Shown: positions 33,899 through 43,002, counted from the first letter of the stretch. The stretch is DNA of 64,000 nucleotides from Parvularcula sp964219355 (GCA_964219355.1 CAXPOZ010000001.1:1302001-1366000); one strand, 5' to 3'. Made by a program: numbers and translations. Notes: generated by a model not told the origin, from the letters alone.

Positions 33899-35119
33899 TC
33901 AGCCCTCATATTTCTCCATGACTAGGCAGGCATTGGTGCCGCCAAAGCCGAAGCTGTTCGACATGAAGGCGCCGAGGTCGACATTATCGATCCGCTCACG
34001 GAGGATGTTCATGCCCTCGAACTCAGGGTCGAGCTCATCGATATGGGCGGATTTCGCAAGGAAGCGGTTCTTCATCATCAGGAGCGAATAGATCAGCTCT
34101 TGCGCACCGACCGCGCCGAGCGAGTGGCCGGTCAGCGACTTGGTCGAGCCAAAGGGCGGGGTCTTCTCGCCGAAGGCGTCACGGATCGCATTGGCTTCGC
34201 GGATGTCGCCGACTTTGGTCGAAGTGCCATGGGTGTTGATGTACCCGATGGCGCGCTTGACGGTTTCCATCGCCTTTTTCATGCAGCGAGTGGCGCCTTC
34301 GCCTGATGGCGCGACCATATCGAAGCCATCCGAATTGGCTGCATACCCCGTAATCTCGCCCCAGATCTTTGCACCGCGAGCGAGTGCCCGGTCGAGGCAC
34401 TCGACGACAACGGTTGCGGCACCGCCAGCAATGACGAAGCCGTCACGGGCGGCATCATACGCACGCGACGCAATCGAGGGGTTGTCGTTATATTTGGAGG
34501 ACATCGCGCCCATCGCATCGAACATGTTCGAGAGCGTCCAGTCGAGCTCCTCGCCGCCGCCGGCAAAGATGACGTCCTGTTTGCCCATCGCAACCTGCTC
34601 ATAGGCATGGCCGATACAGTGTACGGAGGTCGCGCAGGCTGAGCTGATCGAATAGTTGAGGCCCTTGATCTCGTAAGGGACGGCAAGGCAGGCCGAATTG
34701 GTCGAGCTCATCGCGCTCGGCACCGAGGTCGGGCCGATCTTGCGCGGGCTGCCGGTCTCAATTGTCTTCTGCGCAGCCTCGACGATCGTCCGGGTCGAAG
34801 GGCCGCCAGATCCCATGACGATGCCCGTCATCGGATCGGAGATGTCTTTCTTCTCAAGGCCCGCATCTTCGATAGCGTCACGCATGGCGATATAGTTCCA
34901 GGCCGCGCCCTCGCCCATGAAGCGGCGGGTCTTGCGGTCGAGAACTTCGGTGACGTCGAGCTGGGGCTTGCCGTGGATCTGGCTCTTGAAGCCGCGCTCC
35001 GCCATTTCGGGGGAGAAGCTGATGCCGGATTTGGCCTCGCGAAGGGAGTCCAGCACTTCCGAGAGGCTGCTGCCAATCGAAGATACGATCCCCATTCCAG
35101 TTACGACGACCCTTCTCAT
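33899..35119 (-). CDS. fabB: 3-oxoacyl-ACP synthase I
   Basis: Condensing enzyme needed to elongate cis-unsaturated intermediates. 406 residues. Catalytic Cys in SACATSVHCIGHAYEQV, the His in NTHGTSTKVGD and the second His in KSLTGHSLGAVGA give the Cys-His-His triad; ends with SFGFGGTNACLVM. fabA lies directly upstream (84 bp) on the same strand, the conserved fabA-fabB order. Confidence 0.96.
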   Translation of the reverse strand: MRRVVVTGMGIVSSIGSSLSEVLDSLREAKSGISFSPEMAERGFKSQIHGKPQLDVTEVLDRKTRRFMGEGAAWNYIAMRDAIEDAGLEKKDISDPMTGIVMGSGGPSTRTIVEAAQKTIETGSPRKIGPTSVPSAMSSTNSACLAVPYEIKGLNYSISSACATSVHCIGHAYEQVAMGKQDVIFAGGGEELDWTLSNMFDAMGAMSSKYNDNPSIASRAYDAARDGFVIAGGAATVVVECLDRALARGAKIWGEITGYAANSDGFDMVAPSGEGATRCMKKAMETVKRAIGYINTHGTSTKVGDIREANAIRDAFGEKTPPFGSTKSLTGHSLGAVGAQELIYSLLMMKNRFLAKSAHIDELDPEFEGMNILRERIDNVDLGAFMSNSFGFGGTNACLVMEKYEG

Positions 35120-35203
35120 ACGCGTTCCTTACCTGAAGTCTTGCTACCGGCACGATTATGGTTGTGCCGCTTATATAGGCATATTTGGCCGGAAATTCCC
35201 GGC

Positions 35204-35749
35204 TTACATGGCGCCCGAATTAAGCTGGTCCTGACTGAACAGCCCGACCCGCAGATCATTGGCCTCATAAATTGGCCGATCATCCGCGAACATGGTGCCA
35301 TCACCGATGCCGAGGACGAGTTTGCCGCGCATTGCCCGGCGAATGTCTATTTCATAGCGGACAATGGAAACCTCAGGTTTCACCTGTCCGGTAAATTTGA
35401 TCTGACCGGCGCCGAGCGCACGGCCATGGCCCATGCTGCCGCCCCATGTCATGAAGAAGCCGACGAGCTGCCACATGGCATCAAGGCCAAGGCAGCCGGG
35501 CATTACGGGGTCGCCCGGGAAGTGGCATTCAAAAAACCAGAGGTCATCGGTGATATCGAGCTCGGCAATGACCTGGCCCTTGCCGTGCTTGCCGCCAGTA
35601 TCAGTGATCGAGGTGATGCGGTCGAACATCAGCATCGGCGGCACAGGCAATTGAGCCGTGCCGGGGCCGGCATAGCCGTTCATGCCGCAGTCGATCAGCG
35701 CCTGCTTGTCAAAGGAATTGGGACGGGGCGTGACGGCGATATCAGACAT
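35204..35749 (-). CDS. fabA: 3-hydroxydecanoyl-ACP dehydratase/isomerase
   Basis: Makes the cis-3-decenoyl-ACP branch point of anaerobic-type unsaturated fatty acid synthesis. 181 residues of hot-dog fold; the catalytic His is in ECHFPGDPVMPGCLGLDAMWQL and the Asp in GLDAMWQL. First gene of fabAB. Confidence 0.96.
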   Translation of the reverse strand: MSDIAVTPRPNSFDKQALIDCGMNGYAGPGTAQLPVPPMLMFDRITSITDTGGKHGKGQVIAELDITDDLWFFECHFPGDPVMPGCLGLDAMWQLVGFFMTWGGSMGHGRALGAGQIKFTGQVKPEVSIVRYEIDIRRAMRGKLVLGIGDGTMFADDRPIYEANDLRVGLFSQDQLNSGAM

Positions 35750-35842
35750 GGGACTCCAGCGGAAAAAAGAGGGCGGTGGAGCGCGCTCGACGGCGGCTCC
35801 TTCAAACTTCCCGGCGGGTGTAGCGCCGCCCCTTTGTCACCG

Positions 35843-36448
35843 TCAACGAGAGGGGCCGTCAAACGGCTTGGTCTGGGCGATGCTGTCCCGGTTTTCATGT
35901 GTTCCTAGCCATTCGGAGAGGGCCGGATGGGGCTCAAGATAGGCCTGCTCGGGGAAACGGAAGTCGAGATAATGAAGGGCGGAAATGCTCGCGATAGTGC
36001 CGAGATTGAAGCTCTCATCAGCAAGGAGCTGGCGCTCGAGCAGCGGTAGGGCGCGCCGGATCGCCTCCTCCCAGCGGGTGAGCCAATAGGGTGATCGCTC
36101 GGACGGATCGCGGCGGGTCTCAAGGACGGACGCGACCGTTACGTCCATGATGCCGTCGGCAATGGCTTCCAGCGTCTTCACCCGCATGCGCTCAGGACCG
36201 GCGGCGGGCACGAGGCTGGGGGTCCGCTCATGCTGGTCGAGGAATTCGCAGATGACGGGGCTGTCGATGATCAGCGTGCCGTCATCAAGGATCAGCGCGG
36301 GGACTTTGCCCAGTGGATTGAAGTCAGGAACCTTCGAGCCTTCCGCAGTCGGATGGTGCCAGATCAGCTCAAGATCGATCCCGTCTTCGAGGGCCACGAT
36401 GCGGGCCTTGCGGGCATAGGGGGAGGCATTGGTGTAGATGAGTTTCAT
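35843..36448 (-). CDS. Glutathione S-transferase family protein
   Basis: 201 residues from ATG 36448 (AAAGGA upstream). N-terminal thioredoxin-like domain with TNASPYARKARIV and the cis-Pro/SNAIL-type motif KVPALILDDGTLIIDSPVICEFLD, followed by an all-helical C-terminal domain. Class resembles bacterial GstB/YfcF-like proteins. An in-frame ATG 54 bp upstream adds a non-homologous leader and is not used. Substrate unknown. Confidence 0.88.
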   Translation of the reverse strand: MKLIYTNASPYARKARIVALEDGIDLELIWHHPTAEGSKVPDFNPLGKVPALILDDGTLIIDSPVICEFLDQHERTPSLVPAAGPERMRVKTLEAIADGIMDVTVASVLETRRDPSERSPYWLTRWEEAIRRALPLLERQLLADESFNLGTIASISALHYLDFRFPEQAYLEPHPALSEWLGTHENRDSIAQTKPFDGPSR

Positions 36449-36501
36449 GGCCTGCGATTTAGTCCTTTGGGCATGGAGAGGTCGAGGCACAAAATCCTGC
36501 A

Positions 36502-36537
36502 TTGACAGTCAGCGATGTTGATGCGACAAATGTCGCA
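36502..36537 (+). promoter_or_regulatory. Promoter and BlaI-type operator
   Basis: TTGACA at 36502-36507 is a good -35. TGCGACA-AA-TGTCGCA at 36522-36537 is a perfect 7-2-7 palindrome covering the -10 area. It contains ACA-NN-TGT, the core of BlaI/MecI operators, and lies 21 bp before the blaI-like start, so autorepression is likely. Confidence 0.65.
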
Positions 36538-36558
36538 CATCTGCGACGGATTGCTTAT

Positions 36559-36939
36559 ATGTCATCTTCACCTTCTTCCTCTGAGCTTCGGCTTCTTCAG
36601 GCGATCTGGCGCGAAGGGCGCCTCTCCGCCCGTGAAATCCATGACGCAACGGAGGTCCAGTCCGGCTGGTCCTATTCGGCGACGCGAAAGACGCTCGACC
36701 GCATGGTCGAGAAGGGTCTCCTCGATATCGAGCCGGTCCACGGCATCAAGACCTTCACGGCGGCCCAGCCAAAGGTCGAAACCCTTGCCGGTCTGATCCG
36801 CGATTTCGGCCGCAATGTTCTGGGGGCGGATGCGCCGCTGCCGGTGTCGATGTTCACCGGCAGCTCGGTCATTGATGCGGATGAAATCGCTGAGCTTGAA
36901 GACATGCTCGCCCGGCTCGACGAGGAGGATGACGCATGA
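36559..36939 (+). CDS. BlaI/MecI/CopY-family transcriptional repressor
   Basis: 126 residues from ATG 36559; the frame is open upstream through the operator, but homology starts at SSSELRLLQAIWREGRLSAREIH. N-terminal winged helix with the recognition part SYSATRKTLDRMVEKGLLD, then a helical dimerisation tail (AELEDMLARLDEEDD). In BlaI systems the M56 partner cleaves this protein to relieve repression. It overlaps the M56 gene by 4 bp (ATGA), so the two are coupled. Its target appears to be the palindrome just upstream. Confidence 0.9.
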   Translation: MSSSPSSSELRLLQAIWREGRLSAREIHDATEVQSGWSYSATRKTLDRMVEKGLLDIEPVHGIKTFTAAQPKVETLAGLIRDFGRNVLGADAPLPVSMFTGSSVIDADEIAELEDMLARLDEEDDA

Positions 36940-38315
36940 CGCTGAGCCTTTCCCCTGCCGCCCTCTTTGTGTTGATGGTTCTCTGTGTGCCGTTCTTATG
37001 GTCCGGGCTTGTGGCGCTTTTGCGCCGGATATGTGCCGGCGAGACGTCACTGAGTGATCAGCAGGAACGGGCCGTCCTTGTCCTGATGGTCTTGCCGGTC
37101 TTTTGCGGATTGGCAGTTGTCTTCCTGCCGGGGCTGATGCCGCATATCCCTTCACCGCTGCCGCCCATGGGAGAGCCGCAGCAAATCGGCGGGCTCGGCG
37201 TTGTTGTGGCGGAAGAAACCGCTGCCCCCGGCTTTAATCTGATGCCGTGGGTCTGGGCGACACTGATTCTGTTCTATCTTGCAGGCGCTGCCTTGGGGCT
37301 TGGCCGGTTCGCGCGCGGCTATGTCCGTATGCGGGAGATCTTGCGGCACTCTATCGGCAGGGATGCTGTGGGCGATGTGCGCCTGACCGGTGCGCCGGTT
37401 TCGCCTTTCGCGACGCCCTGCGGGCGGGTCATTCTGCCGAGCGCCTATTCAAAGACTGCGAGCGAAGAAGAGACAGCGCTGATCATTGCACATGAACGGG
37501 CGCATATCGCCCGGCGGGATCCGTTCTGGTTCCTCATCCTTGCGGCGGCTGATGCCGTCTTCTGGTTCAATCCGTTCATTCGTGTGCAGACCAGCCATTG
37601 CCGCCTTGCTGCCGAACTTGACTGCGATGCGCGGGTTCTTGGCGCGGCGCCCCAGATGCGAAAGGCCTATGCAGCAACGCTGATCCGGGTCTTGAAGCAT
37701 ACCGCCGGAGCAGCACCGACATGCGCCCCGGCGGTTCTCTCACCCAGAACCAAAGGAGATATCCGCGTGAGATTAGGAGATATCATGCAACCAAAGCCGC
37801 GCCGCCGCAACCGGCGGGCGACAGCGGTCCTTGCCGCACTAGGCCTTGTCCTGGCACCCCTTTCGGCGTGGCAGATCGCCCATGCGGCGGAGGTGAACTT
37901 TACCGTTCGTCCGCTCGAGGGACATATGAGCAGTCCGTATGGGGAGCGAGTTCACCCCATCAACAAAAAGCCAAAAATGCATAAAGGGACAGATATTGCC
38001 GCGCCATTGGGCACGCCGATCTACGCCCCGGCGTCGGGTAAGGTCTTGCGGGTCACTCTGTCAGACGCAGGTTACGGCAATATGCTGGAGCTTGATCATG
38101 GCGACGGTGTGATCACGCGCTACGCCCAGCTCGATACAATTGTGGCGGATGGCAAGGCAACAGTCCGTGCCGGCGAGTTGATTGCGCGGGTTGGTGCTTC
38201 GGGGCAGGCGACGGGCCCGCACCTTCACGTCGAAGTGATCGTCAATGGTGAGCATGTCGACCCTGCGACCGTCCTCGATCTGCCGGGACCAAAGGTTAAG
38301 CCGCATAAGGACTAA
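36936..38315 (+). CDS. BlaR1-like M56 metallopeptidase fused to an M23 (LytM) peptidase domain
   Basis: 459 residues. Membrane helices at about 7-28, 45-66 and 103-124 are followed by a cytoplasmic M56 zinc domain with HERAH at 186-190 and Glu227 (AELDCDARVL). A last helix at 294-316, preceded by RRRNRR, leads to the periplasm, where BlaR1 has its penicillin-sensing domain. Here that position holds an M23 endopeptidase domain (about 325-445) with zinc ligands His349, Asp353 (HKGTD) and HLH at 429-431, so catalysis looks intact. By analogy the M23 part senses or cuts peptidoglycan, and M56 cleaves the BlaI-like repressor. Sequence resembling this fusion is annotated in related bacteria to my recollection, but I know no functional study. 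Confidence 0.9.
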   Translation: MTLSLSPAALFVLMVLCVPFLWSGLVALLRRICAGETSLSDQQERAVLVLMVLPVFCGLAVVFLPGLMPHIPSPLPPMGEPQQIGGLGVVVAEETAAPGFNLMPWVWATLILFYLAGAALGLGRFARGYVRMREILRHSIGRDAVGDVRLTGAPVSPFATPCGRVILPSAYSKTASEEETALIIAHERAHIARRDPFWFLILAAADAVFWFNPFIRVQTSHCRLAAELDCDARVLGAAPQMRKAYAATLIRVLKHTAGAAPTCAPAVLSPRTKGDIRVRLGDIMQPKPRRRNRRATAVLAALGLVLAPLSAWQIAHAAEVNFTVRPLEGHMSSPYGERVHPINKKPKMHKGTDIAAPLGTPIYAPASGKVLRVTLSDAGYGNMLELDHGDGVITRYAQLDTIVADGKATVRAGELIARVGASGQATGPHLHVEVIVNGEHVDPATVLDLPGPKVKPHKD

Positions 38316-38431
38316 ACTTGCTACCGGTACCTCATCCGAGGTGCCGGTTCGCTGCCGCTTACCGCGAGCTTTGCGATTGCCTCATCCTGAGGTAGCATCC
38401 TCCCCAGACACGAAACTTGTGGGGCAGGAAC

Positions 38432-39040
38432 ATGAAATTCTTACGTTATCTGGTGGGCTTTCCCGTGGCGGTTATCGTTACAAGCCTGCTTTTTCTTTTG
38501 ATGTACCATCTGATCCGTGATGACGGCTCGACGGTGCCTGACGTGCTTGAAGATATCAGGGAGACTGTTCTTCCGAAGCGGACACTCCCTCCGCCGCCGC
38601 CAGATCCGACACCACCGCCAGACCTGCCACCGCCGCCCAAGCCGGAGAACAATGGTGATGGTGATCCTATTCCGGGCCCGAAAATTAAAGATCCGAGGCC
38701 TGATCCTGGCAAGATCCCCGGCCTTCCAGGGAACCCTGGTGGGATGGAAGGGCCAACGATTACCCCGACCGGTTTCTATCCGGTGCTGCAGAAATTACCG
38801 GCCTATCCGGCCAATTGCGCCGCGCGGGAAATCGAGGGCGACGTCACGGTGGAATATGACGTCACCAATGGCGGACAGGTCATCAATGCGCGTGTTGTTG
38901 AGTCAGATGACAGTTGTCTCGACAAGGCGGCATTGCGTGCCATTGAGGGGTGGAAATACTCACCCCTCCCAGATGCAGATCCAGACGGGATCCGCAAGCG
39001 AGGGCTACAGAAGACATTCGACTTCAAACTCGAAGAATAA
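38432..39040 (+). CDS. tonB: TonB-family energy transducer
   Basis: 202 residues from ATG 38432 (GGGGCAGGAAC upstream; a GTG 15 bp earlier is possible). One N-terminal helix (LVGFPVAVIVTSLLFLLMYHLI), a proline-rich periplasmic linker (LPPPPPDPTPPPDLPPPP, then Pro/Gly/Asp), and a C-terminal TonB domain (GDVTVEYDVTNGGQVINARV ... AALRAIEGWKYSP) with two Cys. It lies 116 bp after the M56-M23 gene on the same strand, with no terminator between, and converges with a TonB-dependent receptor. Confidence 0.9.
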   Translation: MKFLRYLVGFPVAVIVTSLLFLLMYHLIRDDGSTVPDVLEDIRETVLPKRTLPPPPPDPTPPPDLPPPPKPENNGDGDPIPGPKIKDPRPDPGKIPGLPGNPGGMEGPTITPTGFYPVLQKLPAYPANCAAREIEGDVTVEYDVTNGGQVINARVVESDDSCLDKAALRAIEGWKYSPLPDADPDGIRKRGLQKTFDFKLEE

Positions 39041-39064
39041 AAAACGGGGCCTTCGGGCCCCGTC
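39041..39064. terminator. Bidirectional terminator between tonB and the receptor gene
   Basis: ACGGGGCC and GGCCCCGT with a TTCG tetraloop; A-run on the left and a short T-rich right side. Serves both convergent genes. Confidence 0.88.
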
Positions 39065-39096
39065 CTTCTTTGTGCCGACTGTCTAACGGAACGAGG

Positions 39097-41358
39097 TTAG
39101 AAATCGATGCGCAGGCCAGCGAAGACTTCTCGCGGCTTGCCCGGGCGGAGGCCATAGGGGCGCCGTGCTGCGAGATACTCCTCGTCAAACAGATTTTCCG
39201 CCTTGAGGAGAAGGGAGATATGCTCGGTCACTTCATAGCTGGCTGACAGATCGACGAGGGTGCGTGCGTCGATCTTTTCGCTCGCGGGGATGGGATCTCC
39301 GCCTGCGACATTGCGAGTTTCGCTCACATGATTGATGATGGCGTCAAGGCGCCATGCGCCTTGTTCAATCCCGGCACTGACGGTTAGCTGATGTTCCGGA
39401 ACATAGGGCAATTCATCACCTGCGATGACGGCGCCGAAGAACCCGCTGTCAAAGCTCGACTGAAGTTCGCTCTCAGTCCACGTATAAGTGACGGTGACAG
39501 GAAGGGAGATATCCTTCAGCTGCGCATAATGTGCAAAATCAGTGCTCGCCGTGACTTCCAGCCCGTAGACGTCGACTTCGCCAGCATTGAAGCTGTCGCC
39601 GATATCGCAGCCGGATCCACCGGTCGAGTTGGTGCAGGCGCCAATGAGGTTTGAATAGTCATTGAAGAAATAGATGGTCTCGATAGAGGCGGGGCCATTG
39701 GTATATCGTCCGCCGACCTCGTAAATCCAACTCTCTTCCGGGTCAGTGTCCTCAGATGAGCCGACCCCGGCCGCGGCAAAGCCGCGATGCACTCCGGCAA
39801 ATAAGGAGAGTTCCGGTGTTGCGCGATAAAGAACGGCAAGTGACGGAAGAAGCTCCGTATAGCTGTTAGAGCGCTCCCTGCTGATCGTTGCATCGGTGCG
39901 GTCGGCGCCCGACCAACGGGTTTCCAAGGTCTCGACATTCTCGATGCGAATGCCTGCCGTGATCTCAGTCTTCCCGAAGCTGATGATGTCTTCGAGATAC
40001 CCCGACCAGGCTTCAGCGGTTGAAAGGCGATTAGACTGCGTGCCCGGCGCATTGTCGGTCGTCAGGACAAGCGTGCCATTATCCATGCGATACTGGTCTT
40101 GCTGCTGAAAGCGGTCCTGCTCATCTTCGTGATATCGAATGCTCGCAGTCAGGTCGTGGCTGGCGCCCAGTCCCTCAAAGGAAAATCCGATAGCGGATTG
40201 AATACCGGTCGCATAATATTCCCGGTTATTATGGCGCAGGCTGAGCACATCATCAGGGCTGACATACCCTTGGGGGCCAGCAAGGACGCGGAACTCCAAT
40301 TCGCATGCCTGCGGATCGATCAGAATTTCATTCAGGCTGTTGCAATCGCCGGACCCTGACAATGCTGAATTGTCGAAAGCATCAAGCTTACGCCAGTTCC
40401 GCGCAAAATCCGTTCGATAGGCGATGGTGTTGAGTTTGATGCCATTCCCGAAAGTAATGTTATGGGTGGCCTGATAAGTGTCGTGATCGCCCTGAAACTG
40501 GTCAAGCTGACTTGCGGCATATCGCTGGTACGGGCTGCGAGCGAAATCTGCCTCGGTCAGGCCGAGATAGGTCTCATCCGAGGTCTGCTCCGAGTGCTGA
40601 TATTTTAAGACCAGACTTTGCTCTGCGGCTGCGCCCGGCTTGGAATAAAAGCCCAGCTTTGTGACAAAGTCGGTGATGTCAAAGCCGGTCTCGCCACGAG
40701 TGATTTTCTTAAAGCCATCACTTTCGTCTGAGTAGAACTCAATCAGCCCGCCAATATGGACAGGGAGGCTGTCAGCAGTCCAACGCTTGCCGGCATAGGC
40801 ATGAACGGTCGTCCGGTCTGTGTCGCTGACAAATGCCGTGATATGCCCCGCCGCTTCTTCAGGGATCGGGGTGGAGAAAAACTGGATGGCGCCAGCAGTT
40901 GTGTTCGGGCCATAGCGCACAGCGCCTGGCCCCTTCACGATCTCGATTGCGTTCATGCGCCCCGCAGTCGGAAAGTAATAGGCAGAAGGCGCTGCATAGG
41001 GCGCAGGTGCGACGGGGACGCCATCTTCCATGATGACAATTTTCGAAGAACGGTCGGCGCCGGAACCCCTAATGCCAATATTGGGACGTAGACCGAACCC
41101 GTCCTCCTCCTGAATATTAAGCCCAGGTACCTGGCGCAGTACGCGATTGATGTCGGCAAATTCGAAGCGGCGCAGTGTGTCGGCATCGATCCGGTCCACG
41201 GCGCCTGCAATCTCACTTGCGGGGCGGATGCCAGTGACGGTGATCAGATCAATATCTGCGTTCGCGGGAACGGTCTCCGCTGCAGCGGCGGCGATAAGAG
41301 AGGCGCCGGCCATCAATGCGCCAGCCAATATAGAATAAGACACGATTGCAAACCCCAT
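39097..41358 (-). CDS. TonB-dependent outer-membrane receptor (FecA-like)
   Basis: 753 residues. Signal peptide (LAGALMAGASLIAAAAA), a plug domain beginning with a TonB-box-like segment (DIDLITVTG) and including DINRVLRQVPGLNIQEEDGFG, the RPNIGIRGSGADRSSKI motif, and GPGAVRYGPNTTAGAIQFF. The barrel ends in a Phe (EVFAGLRIDF), the usual C-terminal signal. Sequence pattern is closest to Fe(III)-siderophore/dicitrate receptors. A Fur-box-like site precedes the gene. The neighbouring tonB may power it. Confidence 0.92.
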   Translation of the reverse strand: MGFAIVSYSILAGALMAGASLIAAAAAETVPANADIDLITVTGIRPASEIAGAVDRIDADTLRRFEFADINRVLRQVPGLNIQEEDGFGLRPNIGIRGSGADRSSKIVIMEDGVPVAPAPYAAPSAYYFPTAGRMNAIEIVKGPGAVRYGPNTTAGAIQFFSTPIPEEAAGHITAFVSDTDRTTVHAYAGKRWTADSLPVHIGGLIEFYSDESDGFKKITRGETGFDITDFVTKLGFYSKPGAAAEQSLVLKYQHSEQTSDETYLGLTEADFARSPYQRYAASQLDQFQGDHDTYQATHNITFGNGIKLNTIAYRTDFARNWRKLDAFDNSALSGSGDCNSLNEILIDPQACELEFRVLAGPQGYVSPDDVLSLRHNNREYYATGIQSAIGFSFEGLGASHDLTASIRYHEDEQDRFQQQDQYRMDNGTLVLTTDNAPGTQSNRLSTAEAWSGYLEDIISFGKTEITAGIRIENVETLETRWSGADRTDATISRERSNSYTELLPSLAVLYRATPELSLFAGVHRGFAAAGVGSSEDTDPEESWIYEVGGRYTNGPASIETIYFFNDYSNLIGACTNSTGGSGCDIGDSFNAGEVDVYGLEVTASTDFAHYAQLKDISLPVTVTYTWTESELQSSFDSGFFGAVIAGDELPYVPEHQLTVSAGIEQGAWRLDAIINHVSETRNVAGGDPIPASEKIDARTLVDLSASYEVTEHISLLLKAENLFDEEYLAARRPYGLRPGKPREVFAGLRIDF

Positions 41359-41385
41359 GAAGAGAGGGCGGCTGTGTCGTGCAAA

Positions 41386-41400
41386 TGCGAATGACTGTCA
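41386..41400. promoter_or_regulatory. Fur-box-like site upstream of the TonB receptor
   Basis: TGCGAATGACTGTCA has a perfect left half of the TGCGAATNATTCGCA pattern and a weak right half. It overlaps a minus-strand TTGACA (41396-41401). Consistent with iron-repressed uptake. Confidence 0.4.
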
Positions 41401-41460
41401 ACTGCGATATACTAAAGACCACCCTAGCGGATGGCCTTCATATCTTCGATGACAGCGAAA

Positions 41461-41994
41461 TCAGATCGGCGCGCCCCAGAGCTGTTCCTTGGGTAGCCAG
41501 CCGCGATAGTCAGCGGCGCGAACCTGACACCAGTTCTGCTCACAGCGTTCGATCTTTGCCATCACGCCATTATTAAGACGGGCACGGCCTTTCGCATGCG
41601 TGTTCGGCGCAGCGCGAAGAATAGTGCTGTCTGATGTGACGATGCCGTGGGCATTCTCTGACAGCATGGAGCGGTGGATCCACATCCGGCGGCCATCACG
41701 GTCTTCGACACGGCGCCAGATATTGTCACGATCCTCGGCAATCACCTTGAGCGGCAGACCTTCCTGCCGGAATTCATACGCCACCGGATAATCAAAGCTC
41801 GGGCCGAATCGGGCGCGGACTTCATCTTTCCGTAGGGCGACGAAACGAGGCACGGGCAGCCCGGAAGGGCTATCAGCCTCAATCATAGGCTGGGGTTTTG
41901 CCACTTCGCCAGCACCCGCAATGGCGGAAGGCAGGACAGTCACGGAAAGCGCTATGGCTGATACGGCAGCGGCAATCGGCCAGATACGGACCAT
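41461..41994 (-). CDS. Exported tandem SH3-domain protein
   Basis: 177 residues: signal peptide (AAAVSAIALSVTVLPSAIA), then two bacterial SH3-like repeats: RFVALRKDEVRARFGPSFDYPV ... RMWIHRSML and STILRAAPNTHAKGRARLNNG ... GWLPKEQLWG. This is the DUF1058/SH3_4 type common in Alphaproteobacteria, probably binding cell-wall peptides in the periplasm. A single gene. Confidence 0.88.
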   Translation of the reverse strand: MVRIWPIAAAVSAIALSVTVLPSAIAGAGEVAKPQPMIEADSPSGLPVPRFVALRKDEVRARFGPSFDYPVAYEFRQEGLPLKVIAEDRDNIWRRVEDRDGRRMWIHRSMLSENAHGIVTSDSTILRAAPNTHAKGRARLNNGVMAKIERCEQNWCQVRAADYRGWLPKEQLWGAPI

Positions 41995-42077
41995 GGGAAC
42001 CTCACACTCTCTTCATGACTCTTGCGAGAGTGTTAATAGTTCATCATGGTTAAGCGACGATAAACAAAGGAAAAAAA

Positions 42078-42293
42078 TCACTCCGTTAAGGGAGTGTCTG
42101 AACCCGCTTTCGGGGCCTCATCAAGCCGCCTTGCCTCGGCCTCCAGCATGATCGGAATGCCGCTGCGAATGGGGAAGGCAAGCTTTGCCTTGTCCGAAAC
42201 GAGTTCCTGTTTTTCTGCATCATAATGCAGCGTGCCGCGGGTGACCGGGCAGACGAGCAGGGTGAGGAGCTTCGGGTCGATCTTGTCGTTCAT
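42078..42293 (-). CDS. Trm112/UPF0434-family small protein
   Basis: 71 residues from ATG 42293; a longer in-frame ATG at 42356 would run into the upstream Lon-domain gene and lacks homology. The core CPVTRGTLHYD, then LVSDKAKLAFPIRSGIPIML is the Trm112-like zinc-ribbon fold, but only one Cys remains, as is usual for the UPF0434/YcaR group. Probably the third gene of an operon with the Lon-domain protein. Confidence 0.87.
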   Translation of the reverse strand: MNDKIDPKLLTLLVCPVTRGTLHYDAEKQELVSDKAKLAFPIRSGIPIMLEAEARRLDEAPKAGSDTPLTE

Positions 42294-42297
42294 TTGA

Positions 42298-42960
42298 TTA
42301 TTGTATCCTGCTGAAGGTGTCGGGCGCCATGTCATCGAGCGCTTCGGCAGCGGCAATTTCCATCAGGGTCATAAGGTCCCTGATGCGCTGGGTCAGGCTC
42401 GGCGCTTCGAGGAGTGCCTGCTTTTCATCGGCATCAAAGGGGCAACTCACAGCCACGGAATTAACGATTGTTTCCGTTGCGGCATTGTCGATCGTCTCCC
42501 AGTCTGCAGCGAGGCCAGTTGATTTTAAATAGGTCTCCAGTGAGCTGAGCAATTGTGGGCGCAGGCTGTCGGTGTCCTCTTGGGGTGAAGAGGGATCTGA
42601 CCGAAATGCGCTCCAGTCGACTTCTCCCATGCGGAAATTCCCATCCGTCAGATGATCGGAAATAAGGCGAAAGCGGCTGACCCCCAGGAGTTCCACCACG
42701 AACTGGCCATTGTCAGTCTCAGAAAATGAGACCACCCGTCCAGCACAGCCGATGGAATAGAGTGGCGGATTCATATCCTCGTTCTCGGAACGCGGACGTA
42801 TCATACCGATGAGCCGGTTTGCCCCCAGCGCATATTCTGTCATCGCTTGATAACGCGGCTCAAACATATTGAGCGGCAAGTGGGAGCGGGGGAAAAGGGC
42901 TGCGTCACGCAAAGGGAAAAGGGCAATTTCGTCAGGCAGAACCAATCCGGTGTCTGTCAT
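42298..42960 (-). CDS. Lon N-terminal (LON substrate-binding) domain protein
   Basis: 220 residues forming only the Lon-type substrate-binding domain, without ATPase or protease parts. Starts with IALFPLRDAALFPRSHLPLNMFEPRY; CAGRVVSF and NFRMG lie inside. Stand-alone forms usually follow a thioredoxin-TPR protein and precede a Trm112-like gene in alphaproteobacteria, exactly as here. Confidence 0.9.
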   Translation of the reverse strand: MTDTGLVLPDEIALFPLRDAALFPRSHLPLNMFEPRYQAMTEYALGANRLIGMIRPRSENEDMNPPLYSIGCAGRVVSFSETDNGQFVVELLGVSRFRLISDHLTDGNFRMGEVDWSAFRSDPSSPQEDTDSLRPQLLSSLETYLKSTGLAADWETIDNAATETIVNSVAVSCPFDADEKQALLEAPSLTQRIRDLMTLMEIAAAEALDDMAPDTFSRIQ

Positions 42961-43002
42961 GCTGTCTCCTTCTCGCCCGCAGCATTTGTAGCCTTTTATG
43001 TC

